Shown piece after piece: positions 27,674-36,083 of a stretch of 37,567 nt of DNA. The DNA lies in assembly GCA_016181275.1 (NCBI GenBank), contig JACOZQ010000027.1, forward strand, positions 1-37,567, read 5' to 3'. This DNA comes from Candidatus Woesearchaeota archaeon (GTDB lineage: Archaea > Nanobdellota > Nanobdellia > SCGC-AAA011-G17 > ARS1403). The translations under genes were made by a program, and so were the position numbers. Positions within the stretch are counted from its first letter, which is position 1; each line of letters begins with the position of its first letter. The notes under the pieces were generated by a model that worked only from the letters and a program-made list of their open reading frames with translations, was not told where the DNA came from and ran no database searches.

Positions 27674-28735
27674 ATGGAAGATTCAAGAGTTAGAAAATTA
27701 GCTAAGCTTGTTGTTGAATATTGTGTTAGTGTCAAACCGAATGATGATGTTATTATTTTTGGCTCTAGCGAGGCTGAAGAATTTATAGAAGAATTGTACA
27801 GGCAGATAATATTAAAAGGTGCAAACCCTCTTGTCAGGATGCATCTCAAAGATGTTGATTACTTTTTTTTCAAACATGCAAATGAAAAACAACTTAAACA
27901 TTTTCCAAAACATTGGTTTGATGCTCTGAAAAAAGCAGATGCACACATAACTGTTGAAACCGAATTTAACACCAGAGATTTATCTTCTTGCGATCCTAAA
28001 AAAATTAAAATAAGAGCTGCAACCTTAGAACCAATTGAAGACATGATATTAAAAAAGAGATATACTCTTGTCTCTTATCCTTGCCCTGCCTATGCTCAAG
28101 AAGCAGATATGTCCTTGGATGAATGGAAAGATTTTGTCTTCTCTTCCTGCCTGGTTGATTGGAAAAAACTTGAGAAAAAATATTCAAATTTAGCAAAGCA
28201 TTTTACCAACGGTGAAAAGGTTCATCTGCTTGGAGATGGAGTTGACTTGAAATTTTCTATAAAGAATAAGAATGCTGTTTATGATGATGGAAAAGAGAAT
28301 ATGCCTGGCGGCGAAGTTTATATGGCGCCAGTAAGGGAAAGCATGAATGGCTGGATTAAATTTGATTATCCTTCAATATATGATGGCAGGGAGATAAGAA
28401 ATATCTCTTTGGAATTTAAAAAAGGCAAAGTTATAAAATTTTCTGCAAGCAAGAACCAGAACATGCTTAAGGCTGCGCTTGAATCTGATAAAAATGCTTC
28501 TTATGTCGGCGAATTTGGGATAGGAGTTAATCCTTATATAACGAGATTTACAAATAATCTTTTATTCGATGAGAAAATTTCCGGGACAATCCATCTTGCT
28601 TTGGGCTATGCTTACAGGGAAAATGGCGGAGGAAATGATTCGATAGTCCATTGGGACATTGTAAAAGATATGAAAAAAGCAAGCATTATTCTCGACGGAA
28701 AAATTGTCCAGGAAAACGGCAAGTGGAAGATTTAA
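27674..28735 (+). CDS. M29-family (thermophilic) aminopeptidase
   Basis: 353 aa; VRKLAKLVVEYCVSVKPNDDVIIFGS; IGVNPYITRFTNNLLFDEKISGTIHLALGYAY; GGGNDSIVHWDIVKDM. Confidence 0.92.
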   Translation: MEDSRVRKLAKLVVEYCVSVKPNDDVIIFGSSEAEEFIEELYRQIILKGANPLVRMHLKDVDYFFFKHANEKQLKHFPKHWFDALKKADAHITVETEFNTRDLSSCDPKKIKIRAATLEPIEDMILKKRYTLVSYPCPAYAQEADMSLDEWKDFVFSSCLVDWKKLEKKYSNLAKHFTNGEKVHLLGDGVDLKFSIKNKNAVYDDGKENMPGGEVYMAPVRESMNGWIKFDYPSIYDGREIRNISLEFKKGKVIKFSASKNQNMLKAALESDKNASYVGEFGIGVNPYITRFTNNLLFDEKISGTIHLALGYAYRENGGGNDSIVHWDIVKDMKKASIILDGKIVQENGKWKI

Positions 28736-28759
28736 TATTGAAATAAAAAGGAGATTAAG

Positions 28760-29809
28760 ATGGGGAAGATTCCCTTTGTTAAGATTAATGCTAAAAATCA
28801 TTCTGATTTTGGATTTAAATTCGGCTCTAAGTTAAAAAAACAGATTCAAGCCAGACTTAATAAAAATAAAGAAATGTACAGGAAGTATGCAGTGAATGGT
28901 AGGCATTTTTCTATCTATATAAAAAAAGCAAAAAAATTCTTGCCTGCAGTAGAAAAAAATTTTCCTCATTTATTGGAAGAAGCAAAAGCAATAGCGGAAG
29001 GAGCTGAAGTGCCTTTTGAAGAATTATTTGTTCTGATGACTGATGAAGAGATAGTTACTTTTAGGATGTTCAGGCCGCTGCATTGCACAAGCTTAGCAAT
29101 CAGAACTTTCGACAATAAGATTTTGCTCGGTCATAATGAAGACTGGTTTTTAGAATACAGAAGAAATGGGCTTGCTTTAGTAGATGCAAAAATTAAAAAT
29201 ACAAAATTTTTATCACTAGGTTATCTTGGCAGTATGATCGGCACTTCTTGCGGATTAAATAATTATGGGATTGCGTATGCAGATGACTCTTTAAGCTATA
29301 CAAGATTTAGCTATGATGTTCCAAGAAGTTTTCATCTAAGAGCTTTATGCGAGGCTAGAACACCATTTGAAGCTAAAAAAATTTTGGACAAACATGGAAG
29401 CATTGTAAGCAGCACATTAGTTGTAAAGTCAAATGAAATAATTACCAATGTTGAAGAATTATGGAACATCGAGGAATTTTTCACAGATCGCGATTGGCTG
29501 ATACATACAAATCATCCATTATTAAAAAAAGATAGGAACAAATACAACACTGAAAAATGGTCTGTGAGAAGATGTGAGAAGGCAAAGCAGATTATTGCGT
29601 CTTCATATTTGGAGGAAAAGAGATTATCTATAGAAACAATTAAGAAAATTTTGAGGGAGCATACCACTGGAATTTGTGGCCATACAAAAGTGCACCTTCA
29701 TGATGATACGGTCACTCTGGCTTCTGTAATTCTAAATCCAAAAGATAAATGGATTATGCTGTGTGAAGGAGCTCCTTGCACAGGAGTTTATAGGAAGTAT
29801 AGATTATGA
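28760..29809 (+). CDS. C45-family autoproteolytic acyltransferase/hydrolase (AAT-like Ntn hydrolase), copy 1
   Basis: LHCTSLAIRTFDNKILLGHNEDW; ACEGAPC-like C-terminal motif. Confidence 0.85.
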   Translation: MGKIPFVKINAKNHSDFGFKFGSKLKKQIQARLNKNKEMYRKYAVNGRHFSIYIKKAKKFLPAVEKNFPHLLEEAKAIAEGAEVPFEELFVLMTDEEIVTFRMFRPLHCTSLAIRTFDNKILLGHNEDWFLEYRRNGLALVDAKIKNTKFLSLGYLGSMIGTSCGLNNYGIAYADDSLSYTRFSYDVPRSFHLRALCEARTPFEAKKILDKHGSIVSSTLVVKSNEIITNVEELWNIEEFFTDRDWLIHTNHPLLKKDRNKYNTEKWSVRRCEKAKQIIASSYLEEKRLSIETIKKILREHTTGICGHTKVHLHDDTVTLASVILNPKDKWIMLCEGAPCTGVYRKYRL

Positions 29810-30828
29810 TACCCTTTATAAATATAAATGCCAAGAATTATTCTGACTTTGGATTCCAGCTTGGAAGCAAATTAAAGAGCAGAATAAAATTAAGGATTAA
29901 AGCCAATAAAAAGATTTATAGAAATATGGGCTTTACTAACTATTCTGAATTTGTTGACTTTTCAAAAAAATTCCTTCCTGCTATAAGGAGATATTATCCA
30001 GAATTATTTGATCAAGTGGAGGCGATGAGCTTGGGAGCTGATGTTGACTTTGATGACTTACTTGTTTTGATGTGCGAGGAAGAATTTATCGATTCTAAGT
30101 TGACATTTCCAAGATGCACGAATGCTGCTTTGAGAACTTATGACAATAAAATTTTGCTCGGCCATAATGAAGACTGGATTCCTGGATATAAAAATAATGG
30201 ATTCTACATTGTGAATGGAAAAATTGGAAAGAATAAATTTCTCTCGTTGAATTTTATAGGATCATTGCATGCATCTTCATGTGCTATTACTAATCATGGA
30301 TTTGCATTCACAATTAATTCTCTGGAATTTAAAAAACTTAGGTATAAAATACCGAGAAGTTTCCAGCTCGCTAAGCTGCTTGAAATAAAAAACATAAAAG
30401 ACATCTCAAAAATTCTTGATTTTAAAAAGAGCAGCATAACAGGGAATACGATGTTTGTATGGATGAACTCCGAGATTCTTGACATCGAGGAATTTTGGGG
30501 GCATATTGATAAATTTGAAGAAAAAAACTGGTTTGTTCATACTAATCATCCTTTGCTGAAAGAAGATCAGAATAGGAAAAATACTAGAAAAGAATCTATT
30601 ACAAGATACAATCGGGCTGTTGAAATCATTCTGAATGAAAGTAAATTAAATGTTGATACTCTAAAAAAAATCCTTTCCGACCATAAAGCCAAGATTTGCG
30701 ACCATAGCAAAGGCGTATTTAAAATCAATACAGTTGCTTCAGCTATAATGAACCCAAAAGAAAAATGGATGATGATCTGCGATGGAAATCCATGCAGGAA
30801 TAAATATAAAAAATATTACTTGAAATAA
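29806..30828 (+). CDS. C45-family autoproteolytic acyltransferase/hydrolase, copy 2 (tandem paralog)
   Basis: FPRCTNAALRTYDNKILLGHNEDW; full-length similarity to preceding gene; ATGA overlap. Confidence 0.85.
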   Translation: MIPFININAKNYSDFGFQLGSKLKSRIKLRIKANKKIYRNMGFTNYSEFVDFSKKFLPAIRRYYPELFDQVEAMSLGADVDFDDLLVLMCEEEFIDSKLTFPRCTNAALRTYDNKILLGHNEDWIPGYKNNGFYIVNGKIGKNKFLSLNFIGSLHASSCAITNHGFAFTINSLEFKKLRYKIPRSFQLAKLLEIKNIKDISKILDFKKSSITGNTMFVWMNSEILDIEEFWGHIDKFEEKNWFVHTNHPLLKEDQNRKNTRKESITRYNRAVEIILNESKLNVDTLKKILSDHKAKICDHSKGVFKINTVASAIMNPKEKWMMICDGNPCRNKYKKYYLK

Positions 30829-30830
30829 TT

Positions 30831-31298
30831 TCAAAACAAACCAAATCTTTTCTTTTCAAAATATTTCTGATGATATTCTTCTGCTCTGTAGAATTTTCCC
30901 GCTTTTTTTATTTCTGTTACTATCTTGCTTTTTAATTTTTTCTGCTGTTCTTTTTTTGATTTTTCAGCTGCTTTTTTCTGAGCTTCATTATAACAGAAAA
31001 TAACAGACCTATATTGATATCCTATATCTGGGCCTTGCCTGTCTTCTGTTGTTGGATCGTGCTCCTTCCAGAATATTTCTAGTAATTTTTCATAAGAAAC
31101 AATTTTCGAATCGAATGTAATCTGAATTACTTCTGCATGCCTTGTTGTTCCTGAGCAGACTTGAGCATAACTTAAATTTACAAATGATTCATCTCCGCCC
31201 ATGAAACCAACTTCTGTATCTATCACGCCTTTTATTTTATCAAATACTCTTTGAGGATGCCAGAAACATCCCATTGCAAATGTTGCTTTTTGTGTCAT
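30831..31298 (-). CDS. msrA: peptide-methionine (S)-S-oxide reductase MsrA
   Basis: ATFAMGCFWHPQRVFDKIKGVIDTEVGFMGG; HAEVIQITFD; RSVIF. Confidence 0.96.
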   Translation of the reverse strand: MTQKATFAMGCFWHPQRVFDKIKGVIDTEVGFMGGDESFVNLSYAQVCSGTTRHAEVIQITFDSKIVSYEKLLEIFWKEHDPTTEDRQGPDIGYQYRSVIFCYNEAQKKAAEKSKKEQQKKLKSKIVTEIKKAGKFYRAEEYHQKYFEKKRFGLF

Positions 31299-31378
31299 TA
31301 ATATATCAGAAGATATTTAGTTATTTAAACTTACTTGAAAATTTTGACATATGTCACTTTATCACACATTATTCTGAA

Positions 31379-31513
31379 ATGCCCGCGTCTTTAACTTCTT
31401 TTGGAATGAAGGAGATTAGAAAAGACAGAAGCGGATTGGAATCGAAAATTGGAGATGCTCTTTCTAAGATGAAGCAGATTTATGAATTATTGTCGAAGCT
31501 CAAAATCACTTAG
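31379..31513 (+). CDS. possible small helical protein, 44 aa (MPASLTSFGMKEIRKDRSGLESKIGDALSKMKQIYELLSKLKIT)
   Basis: internal ATG of track ORF 31274-31513 avoids overlap with msrA; amphipathic helix. Confidence 0.35.
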   Translation: MPASLTSFGMKEIRKDRSGLESKIGDALSKMKQIYELLSKLKIT

Positions 31514-31533
31514 TTCTTAAATTTAAATTAATT

Positions 31534-31641
31534 CGCTCCCTCCGAGATTCGAACTCGGGTCCCGGCCTTTCTTTTTTTTCAAGCTTTTCTAAAGCTTGCC
31601 TCGAAAGGGCCGGATCGTTGACCGGGCTAGACCAAGGGAGC
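31534..31641 (-). tRNA. tRNA-Glu(UUC) with a 33-nt intron at 37/38 (31569-31601)
   Basis: GCTCCCT/AGGGAGC acceptor, CGGCC/GGCCG anticodon stem, loop CTTTCG, CCGAG TTCGAAT CTCGG T arm; BHB central helix CUUU/AAAG. Confidence 0.92.
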
Positions 31642-31681
31642 TTGAGAAAAAGTTTTGTTTTAGTGTTTTTAAAAGTTTGGT

Positions 31682-31783
31682 TGGGCTCGAGCGGATTTGA
31701 ACCGCCGACCACCAGCTCTCTTAGAGTTGTAGTCTGGACAGTCATATAAGACTGGTGCTCTAACCAGACTGAGCTACGAGCCC
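31682..31783 (-). tRNA. tRNA-Ile(UAU) with a 27-nt intron at 37/38 (31718-31744)
   Basis: GGGCTCG/CGAGCCC acceptor, GCTC/GAGC D stem, CCAGT/GCTGG anticodon stem, loop CTTATA, GGCGG TTCAAAT CCGCT T arm, discriminator A; BHB central helix CUUA/UAAG. Confidence 0.88.
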
Positions 31784-31824
31784 ATAACAAGTCTTAGAAA
31801 TAATATTCTTTTAAATGTTTTGGA

Positions 31825-32223
31825 TTAAAAATACAGAACTTCTAAAGCCTTGACAGATGCCCCCGCCATAACAAATATAACCCCCGATGTATAAACCGGG
31901 TCTTCTTCACGAAATTTTTTTACATAATCTGGAGCGATGCCATAAGCGATAGGGATAGCAGCTACTGTTGCTGCTAAACAATGAGATGTAATACTTTCTA
32001 AATCTAAATTAGCTCCGAATTTATTTGCAGTCTCAATAACAAATTCCCCTGCTCTTGCTACTCCATATCCTCCAATTGTAAATCCTAAAATAGATGCCAT
32101 TTCTTGATCATAATTGTGTGATTCTTTAATTCTTTCAGGCATAATTCCTTTTACTTTATGGAAAGCCCAATTACATGCTTTGATAACATATCCTTTTTCT
32201 TTTGGTATTTTAGGTATTTTCAT
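31825..32223 (-). CDS. hypothetical protein, 132 aa, probably membrane-associated
   Basis: hydrophobic segments HCLAATVAAIPIAYGIAP and SGVIFVMAGASVKALEVLYF. Confidence 0.65.
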   Translation of the reverse strand: MKIPKIPKEKGYVIKACNWAFHKVKGIMPERIKESHNYDQEMASILGFTIGGYGVARAGEFVIETANKFGANLDLESITSHCLAATVAAIPIAYGIAPDYVKKFREEDPVYTSGVIFVMAGASVKALEVLYF

Positions 32224-32264
32224 AGACAGTTATATTTAAAAGCCATTTAAAAATATTATCAATT

Positions 32265-33455
32265 ATGTTAATTGGATTGGTTGGAGGACCTAGTAAAGGA
32301 AAAAGCACTTTTTTTAAAGCTGCTACTCTTGCTGAAGTAGAGATATCGGCCCGTCCATTTACCACCCTTAGTGCAAAAGAGGGAGAAGCTTATGTCAAAG
32401 TTGATTGCGTCGACAAGGAATTTAAAACTCAATGCAATCCTAGATATGGCTTCTGCTTGAATCATAAAAGATTTGTTCCTGTAAAACTAATGGATGTCCC
32501 TGGATTAGTTGAAGGAGCAAGTGAAGGAAAAGGAATGGGAAACCAATTTCTTGACAGTCTAAATGAAGCTGATGCCTTAATACACATCATAGATATTTCC
32601 GGAAGCACTGATAAAAATGGAAACCAAGTTGAGAAATTAAGCCATGATCCTGAAGAAGATATTAAATTCCTTGAAAAAGAACTTGATCAATGGTATTTGC
32701 GCATTATTAAAAAGGGATGGGATAAATTTTCAAGAACAGTAACTCAAACAAATTTAGACATTAAAAAATCCCTTGCTAAACAATTATCAGGATTGAGAGT
32801 TAATGAAGAAACTGCGCAGGAATCAATAAAATCTTTGAACTTAAATCATAATCCTTCTTCCTGGAGCGGACAAGACCTTTTTAATCTGGCCCGAGAATTA
32901 AGAAAAAGAACCAAGCCGATAATAATTGCTGCCAACAAAATCGACATTGAAGGAGCTAAATTCAATTTTGAAAAATTAAAAGAAAAATATGAGATGATTG
33001 CATGCAGCGCTGAAGTTGAATTGGCTTTGAGAGAAGCTGCCAAGCATGAGCTCATAAAATATGTTCCTGGTGAAGACAAATTTGAGATTAAAAAAGACAA
33101 TGAAAACAAATTGAGCTCGGATAAAAAAAATGCTTTGCACTTTATTGAGCAATTTTTAGAAGAAAATAAATCCACTGGAATTCAGGACATTTTGAACAAA
33201 ATTGTTTTTGAAAAATTAAAATACATTTATGTTTTTCCTGGAGGTGTAAACAACTTGAAAGATTCGGAAGGGAGGATTATTCCTGATTGTTTTTTGCTTG
33301 AAGAGGGAAGCACTGCTCTTGATTTTGCATATAAAATCCACAAGGATTTAGGAGATAATTTTGTAAAAGCCATAAATGTAAAAGATAAAAAACCAATTGG
33401 AAGAGACTATAAGTTGAAAAACAGAGACGTAATAGAGGTTGTTACAAGAAAATGA
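32265..33455 (+). CDS. Obg/YchF-related GTPase with C-terminal TGS domain (archaeal type)
   Basis: GLVGGPSKGKSTFF, DVPGLVEGASEGKGMG, ANKID; TGS-like ALDFAYKIHKDLGDNFVKAI...LKNRDVIEVVTRK. Confidence 0.93.
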   Translation: MLIGLVGGPSKGKSTFFKAATLAEVEISARPFTTLSAKEGEAYVKVDCVDKEFKTQCNPRYGFCLNHKRFVPVKLMDVPGLVEGASEGKGMGNQFLDSLNEADALIHIIDISGSTDKNGNQVEKLSHDPEEDIKFLEKELDQWYLRIIKKGWDKFSRTVTQTNLDIKKSLAKQLSGLRVNEETAQESIKSLNLNHNPSSWSGQDLFNLARELRKRTKPIIIAANKIDIEGAKFNFEKLKEKYEMIACSAEVELALREAAKHELIKYVPGEDKFEIKKDNENKLSSDKKNALHFIEQFLEENKSTGIQDILNKIVFEKLKYIYVFPGGVNNLKDSEGRIIPDCFLLEEGSTALDFAYKIHKDLGDNFVKAINVKDKKPIGRDYKLKNRDVIEVVTRK

Positions 33456-33490
33456 AAATAATAAGTTTTATATAGGATAACATCCCATTT

Positions 33491-34222
33491 TTGTTTATGA
33501 AAATCCATCTTCATGAAAAACCACAGAATGTTAGATTAGTTTTAGGTTTTCCTGGTTTTGGATTGGTTGGTACAATTGCTACAAAATTCTTGATTGAGCA
33601 CCTTGATGTTAAAAAAATCGGCGAGATTGAATCAAACAAGCTTCTTCCTTTGGCTGCAATTCATAAAAATAAACTAATTGGCCCTCTTGATTTGTTTTAC
33701 AATAAAAAGTATAATTTAGTCATACTGCAAACACTATCCGAATTAGCTGGATTTGAATGGAAAATCGGCGATGTTATTGAAGAATTAACAAGAATATTAA
33801 ATATCAAAGAAGTAATTATTCTAGAAGGCTTGCCAGCAGAGAATAAAGCAAAGGGAGCTCTCAAGACTTTCTTTTATTCCAGCAATAATACAAAAGCCGG
33901 AGAAAGAATGGGATTATCTTTACTGCAAGAGGGAGTGATGATGGGAGCAACAGCAACTGTCATGCTAAAATTGGAAGATATTCCTGTTTCCGTTATATTA
34001 GCTGAAAGTCCAAGCAAATTTCCAGACAGTGAGGCTGCTGCGAGAACAATTCAATCATTGGACAAATACTTCGGAATGGACATTGACTATAAGCCATTAA
34101 TGAAAGCTGCTAAAAACTTTGAAGTCATGCTGAAAGAAATGATGGACAAAGTAAAAGAACAACAAGTTACTGCAACGCCAGCAACAAGAACAAGAGATCC
34201 TGACACTGAATACATCGGATAA
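33491..34222 (+). CDS. PAC2/proteasome assembly chaperone family protein
   Basis: LVLGFPGFGLVGTIATKFLIEHLDVKKIGEI; LEGLPAENK; AESPSKFPDSEAAARTI. Confidence 0.9.
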   Translation: MFMKIHLHEKPQNVRLVLGFPGFGLVGTIATKFLIEHLDVKKIGEIESNKLLPLAAIHKNKLIGPLDLFYNKKYNLVILQTLSELAGFEWKIGDVIEELTRILNIKEVIILEGLPAENKAKGALKTFFYSSNNTKAGERMGLSLLQEGVMMGATATVMLKLEDIPVSVILAESPSKFPDSEAAARTIQSLDKYFGMDIDYKPLMKAAKNFEVMLKEMMDKVKEQQVTATPATRTRDPDTEYIG

Positions 34223-34314
34223 TTATTTTCAACCGCTTTGCTGACGAAAACTACGTTTTCATGCTTTCCTTTTTAGATAAATTTTATAAATTATCATTTT
34301 TAATCTATACTTGA

Positions 34315-35289
34315 ATGAAAAATAGATCTAGAATAAATTGCATTGGAATTGAATCAACTGCGCATACATTTTCATGCTCTGTTGTAAATGATAAAGGAGA
34401 AATTTTAAGCGAAGAAAGAGAGATGTATAAATCTCCTGACATGGGAATAATTCCTAATAAATGCGCCGAATTTCTTAAAAACGTAAAAGACAAATTAATT
34501 AAAAAAGTGATCACAGAATCGGGAGTTAAAAAGTTTGAGCTGATTGCTTTTTCACAAGGTCCTGGAATGCCATTATCTTTATGGGTTGGAGCTAATGCTG
34601 CTAAAGAACAAGCAATAATATTTAATTCACCATTAATTGGTGTTTCACACCTGATTGCACATTTAGAAATTGGAAAATTAATGTGCAAAGCTAAAGACCC
34701 TGTTTATATTTTAGCTACTGGAGCTAACACGCAGATAATTGCTTTTGAAGGAGAAAAATATAGAATCTTTGGAGAATGTCTAACAATCGGAATTGGAAAT
34801 GCTCTTGACAAATTCGGAAGGGAGATTGGACTCGGATTTCCAGCCGGACCTAAAATTGAAGAGTTTGCTAAAAAAGGAAAATACATTGAGCTGCCTTATG
34901 TTGTGAAGGGAATGGATGTCGAATTCTCAGGGATAATAACAAAGGCAATCCGTCTTTATAAAAAAGGAGCTAAAAAAGAAGATTTATGTTTTTCTCTGCA
35001 GGAAACAATGTTTTCAATGCTGACTGAAGTTGCTGAAAGAGCTCTTGCTCATACTGATAAAAATGAGCTGCTGCTGATTGGTGGCGTTGCTGCAAATAAA
35101 AGACTAATTGAAATGCTTGAAACAATGTGCAAAGAAAGAAATGCTAAATTTGAAGTTGTTCCATTTAAATGGAGCGGCGATAATGCTGCAATGATTGCAT
35201 GGACTGGAATTTTAAATTACAAGAAAAATAAAAAAAGCTTGGAGCTAAAAAAAATTGAGATAAATCCTAAGTGGAGGATTGACGCCTGA
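34315..35289 (+). CDS. kae1: tRNA N6-adenosine threonylcarbamoyltransferase Kae1 (no Bud32 fusion)
   Basis: CIGIESTAHTFSCSVV; GVSHLIAHLEIGKL; LLIGGVAANKRL. Confidence 0.96.
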   Translation: MKNRSRINCIGIESTAHTFSCSVVNDKGEILSEEREMYKSPDMGIIPNKCAEFLKNVKDKLIKKVITESGVKKFELIAFSQGPGMPLSLWVGANAAKEQAIIFNSPLIGVSHLIAHLEIGKLMCKAKDPVYILATGANTQIIAFEGEKYRIFGECLTIGIGNALDKFGREIGLGFPAGPKIEEFAKKGKYIELPYVVKGMDVEFSGIITKAIRLYKKGAKKEDLCFSLQETMFSMLTEVAERALAHTDKNELLLIGGVAANKRLIEMLETMCKERNAKFEVVPFKWSGDNAAMIAWTGILNYKKNKKSLELKKIEINPKWRIDA

Positions 35290-35725
35290 TCCTACTCAAC
35301 AAATCCAAACCGAAAGTCCGATAACTCTCTAAATAAGGCCCTCTAATTTCTGCATTCATTTCAGCTAATTCAATGGGATATTGGTGCTGTAAATACCAAC
35401 TAATATCTCTTAGAACTTCAATGGAATCCAATGAGCTATAAGTAAGATTTTTCCAATCCTTAATTGATTCCCCAATCTTTCTTAAATTTCTTCCTGGAAT
35501 TCTTCTATTTTTTCCACGATTGTTTTTAAAGAAATCTGCTTTATAATGATGCATGAACATTCTTTCCCCACTTATATCCGGAGTAACAACTTCACAAATT
35601 CTTATTTTTAAAACAGGACCTTTAAAATTCTCAATTGCACAATTGCAAATATCTTTTTCAAATTGAGTTATATTCCTTATTTGTGTTGACTCTGCTTCTA
35701 ATTGTTCTGATTGTGCTGATTGCAT
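35267..35725 (-). CDS. hypothetical protein, 152 aa
   Basis: ORF convergent with kae1 (23-nt overlap); no recognised motif. Confidence 0.55.
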   Translation of the reverse strand: MQSAQSEQLEAESTQIRNITQFEKDICNCAIENFKGPVLKIRICEVVTPDISGERMFMHHYKADFFKNNRGKNRRIPGRNLRKIGESIKDWKNLTYSSLDSIEVLRDISWYLQHQYPIELAEMNAEIRGPYLESYRTFGLDLLSRIRRQSST

Positions 35726-35809
35726 GCATTTTTCTTGATTTTTGCAATTTATAAATCTTTCTAATTTTAGTCACTTAATAGTAATTAACTTTAAAAGAAA
35801 ATAATTAGA

Positions 35810-36037
35810 TTATCGATACATTATCGTCGAGAAGAAATTAACTCTATCTAATTGATACATAATATATAAAATTATTACTATTAGAATGAGAATGGTGGCT
35901 ATCAATGCGCATTTCCCTGCAAAGTTAATTTTCTGCCAGCGTACCTGCTCACGCATCAACCTCTGAGAATATCCTAGCTTGTATGTTCCTGTTTTATCTT
36001 TCCAGACAAGATTGCTCTCATCCTTATCTATTGCCAT
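35810..36037 (-). CDS. small single-TM protein, 75 aa
   Basis: TM segment CALIATILILIVIILYIMYQL; follows the T2SSE-like gene on the same strand. Confidence 0.6.
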   Translation of the reverse strand: MAIDKDESNLVWKDKTGTYKLGYSQRLMREQVRWQKINFAGKCALIATILILIVIILYIMYQLDRVNFFSTIMYR

Positions 36038-36083
36038 AAAACAGAACTTGAAAAGGGCTTTTATAAAGTTTGTTGTGAAGCAA

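Noticed and set aside
31274-31378. N-terminal part of ORF 31274-31513 (MQMLLFVSLIYQKIF...)
   Set aside because: Overlaps the msrA start and its promoter; only the internal ATG at 31379 is a plausible start.
31506-31790. 94-aa minus-strand ORF MLWARSSVWLEHQSYMTVQ...
   Set aside because: It spans both the tRNA-Ile and tRNA-Glu genes on the same strand; a classic spurious tRNA-region ORF.
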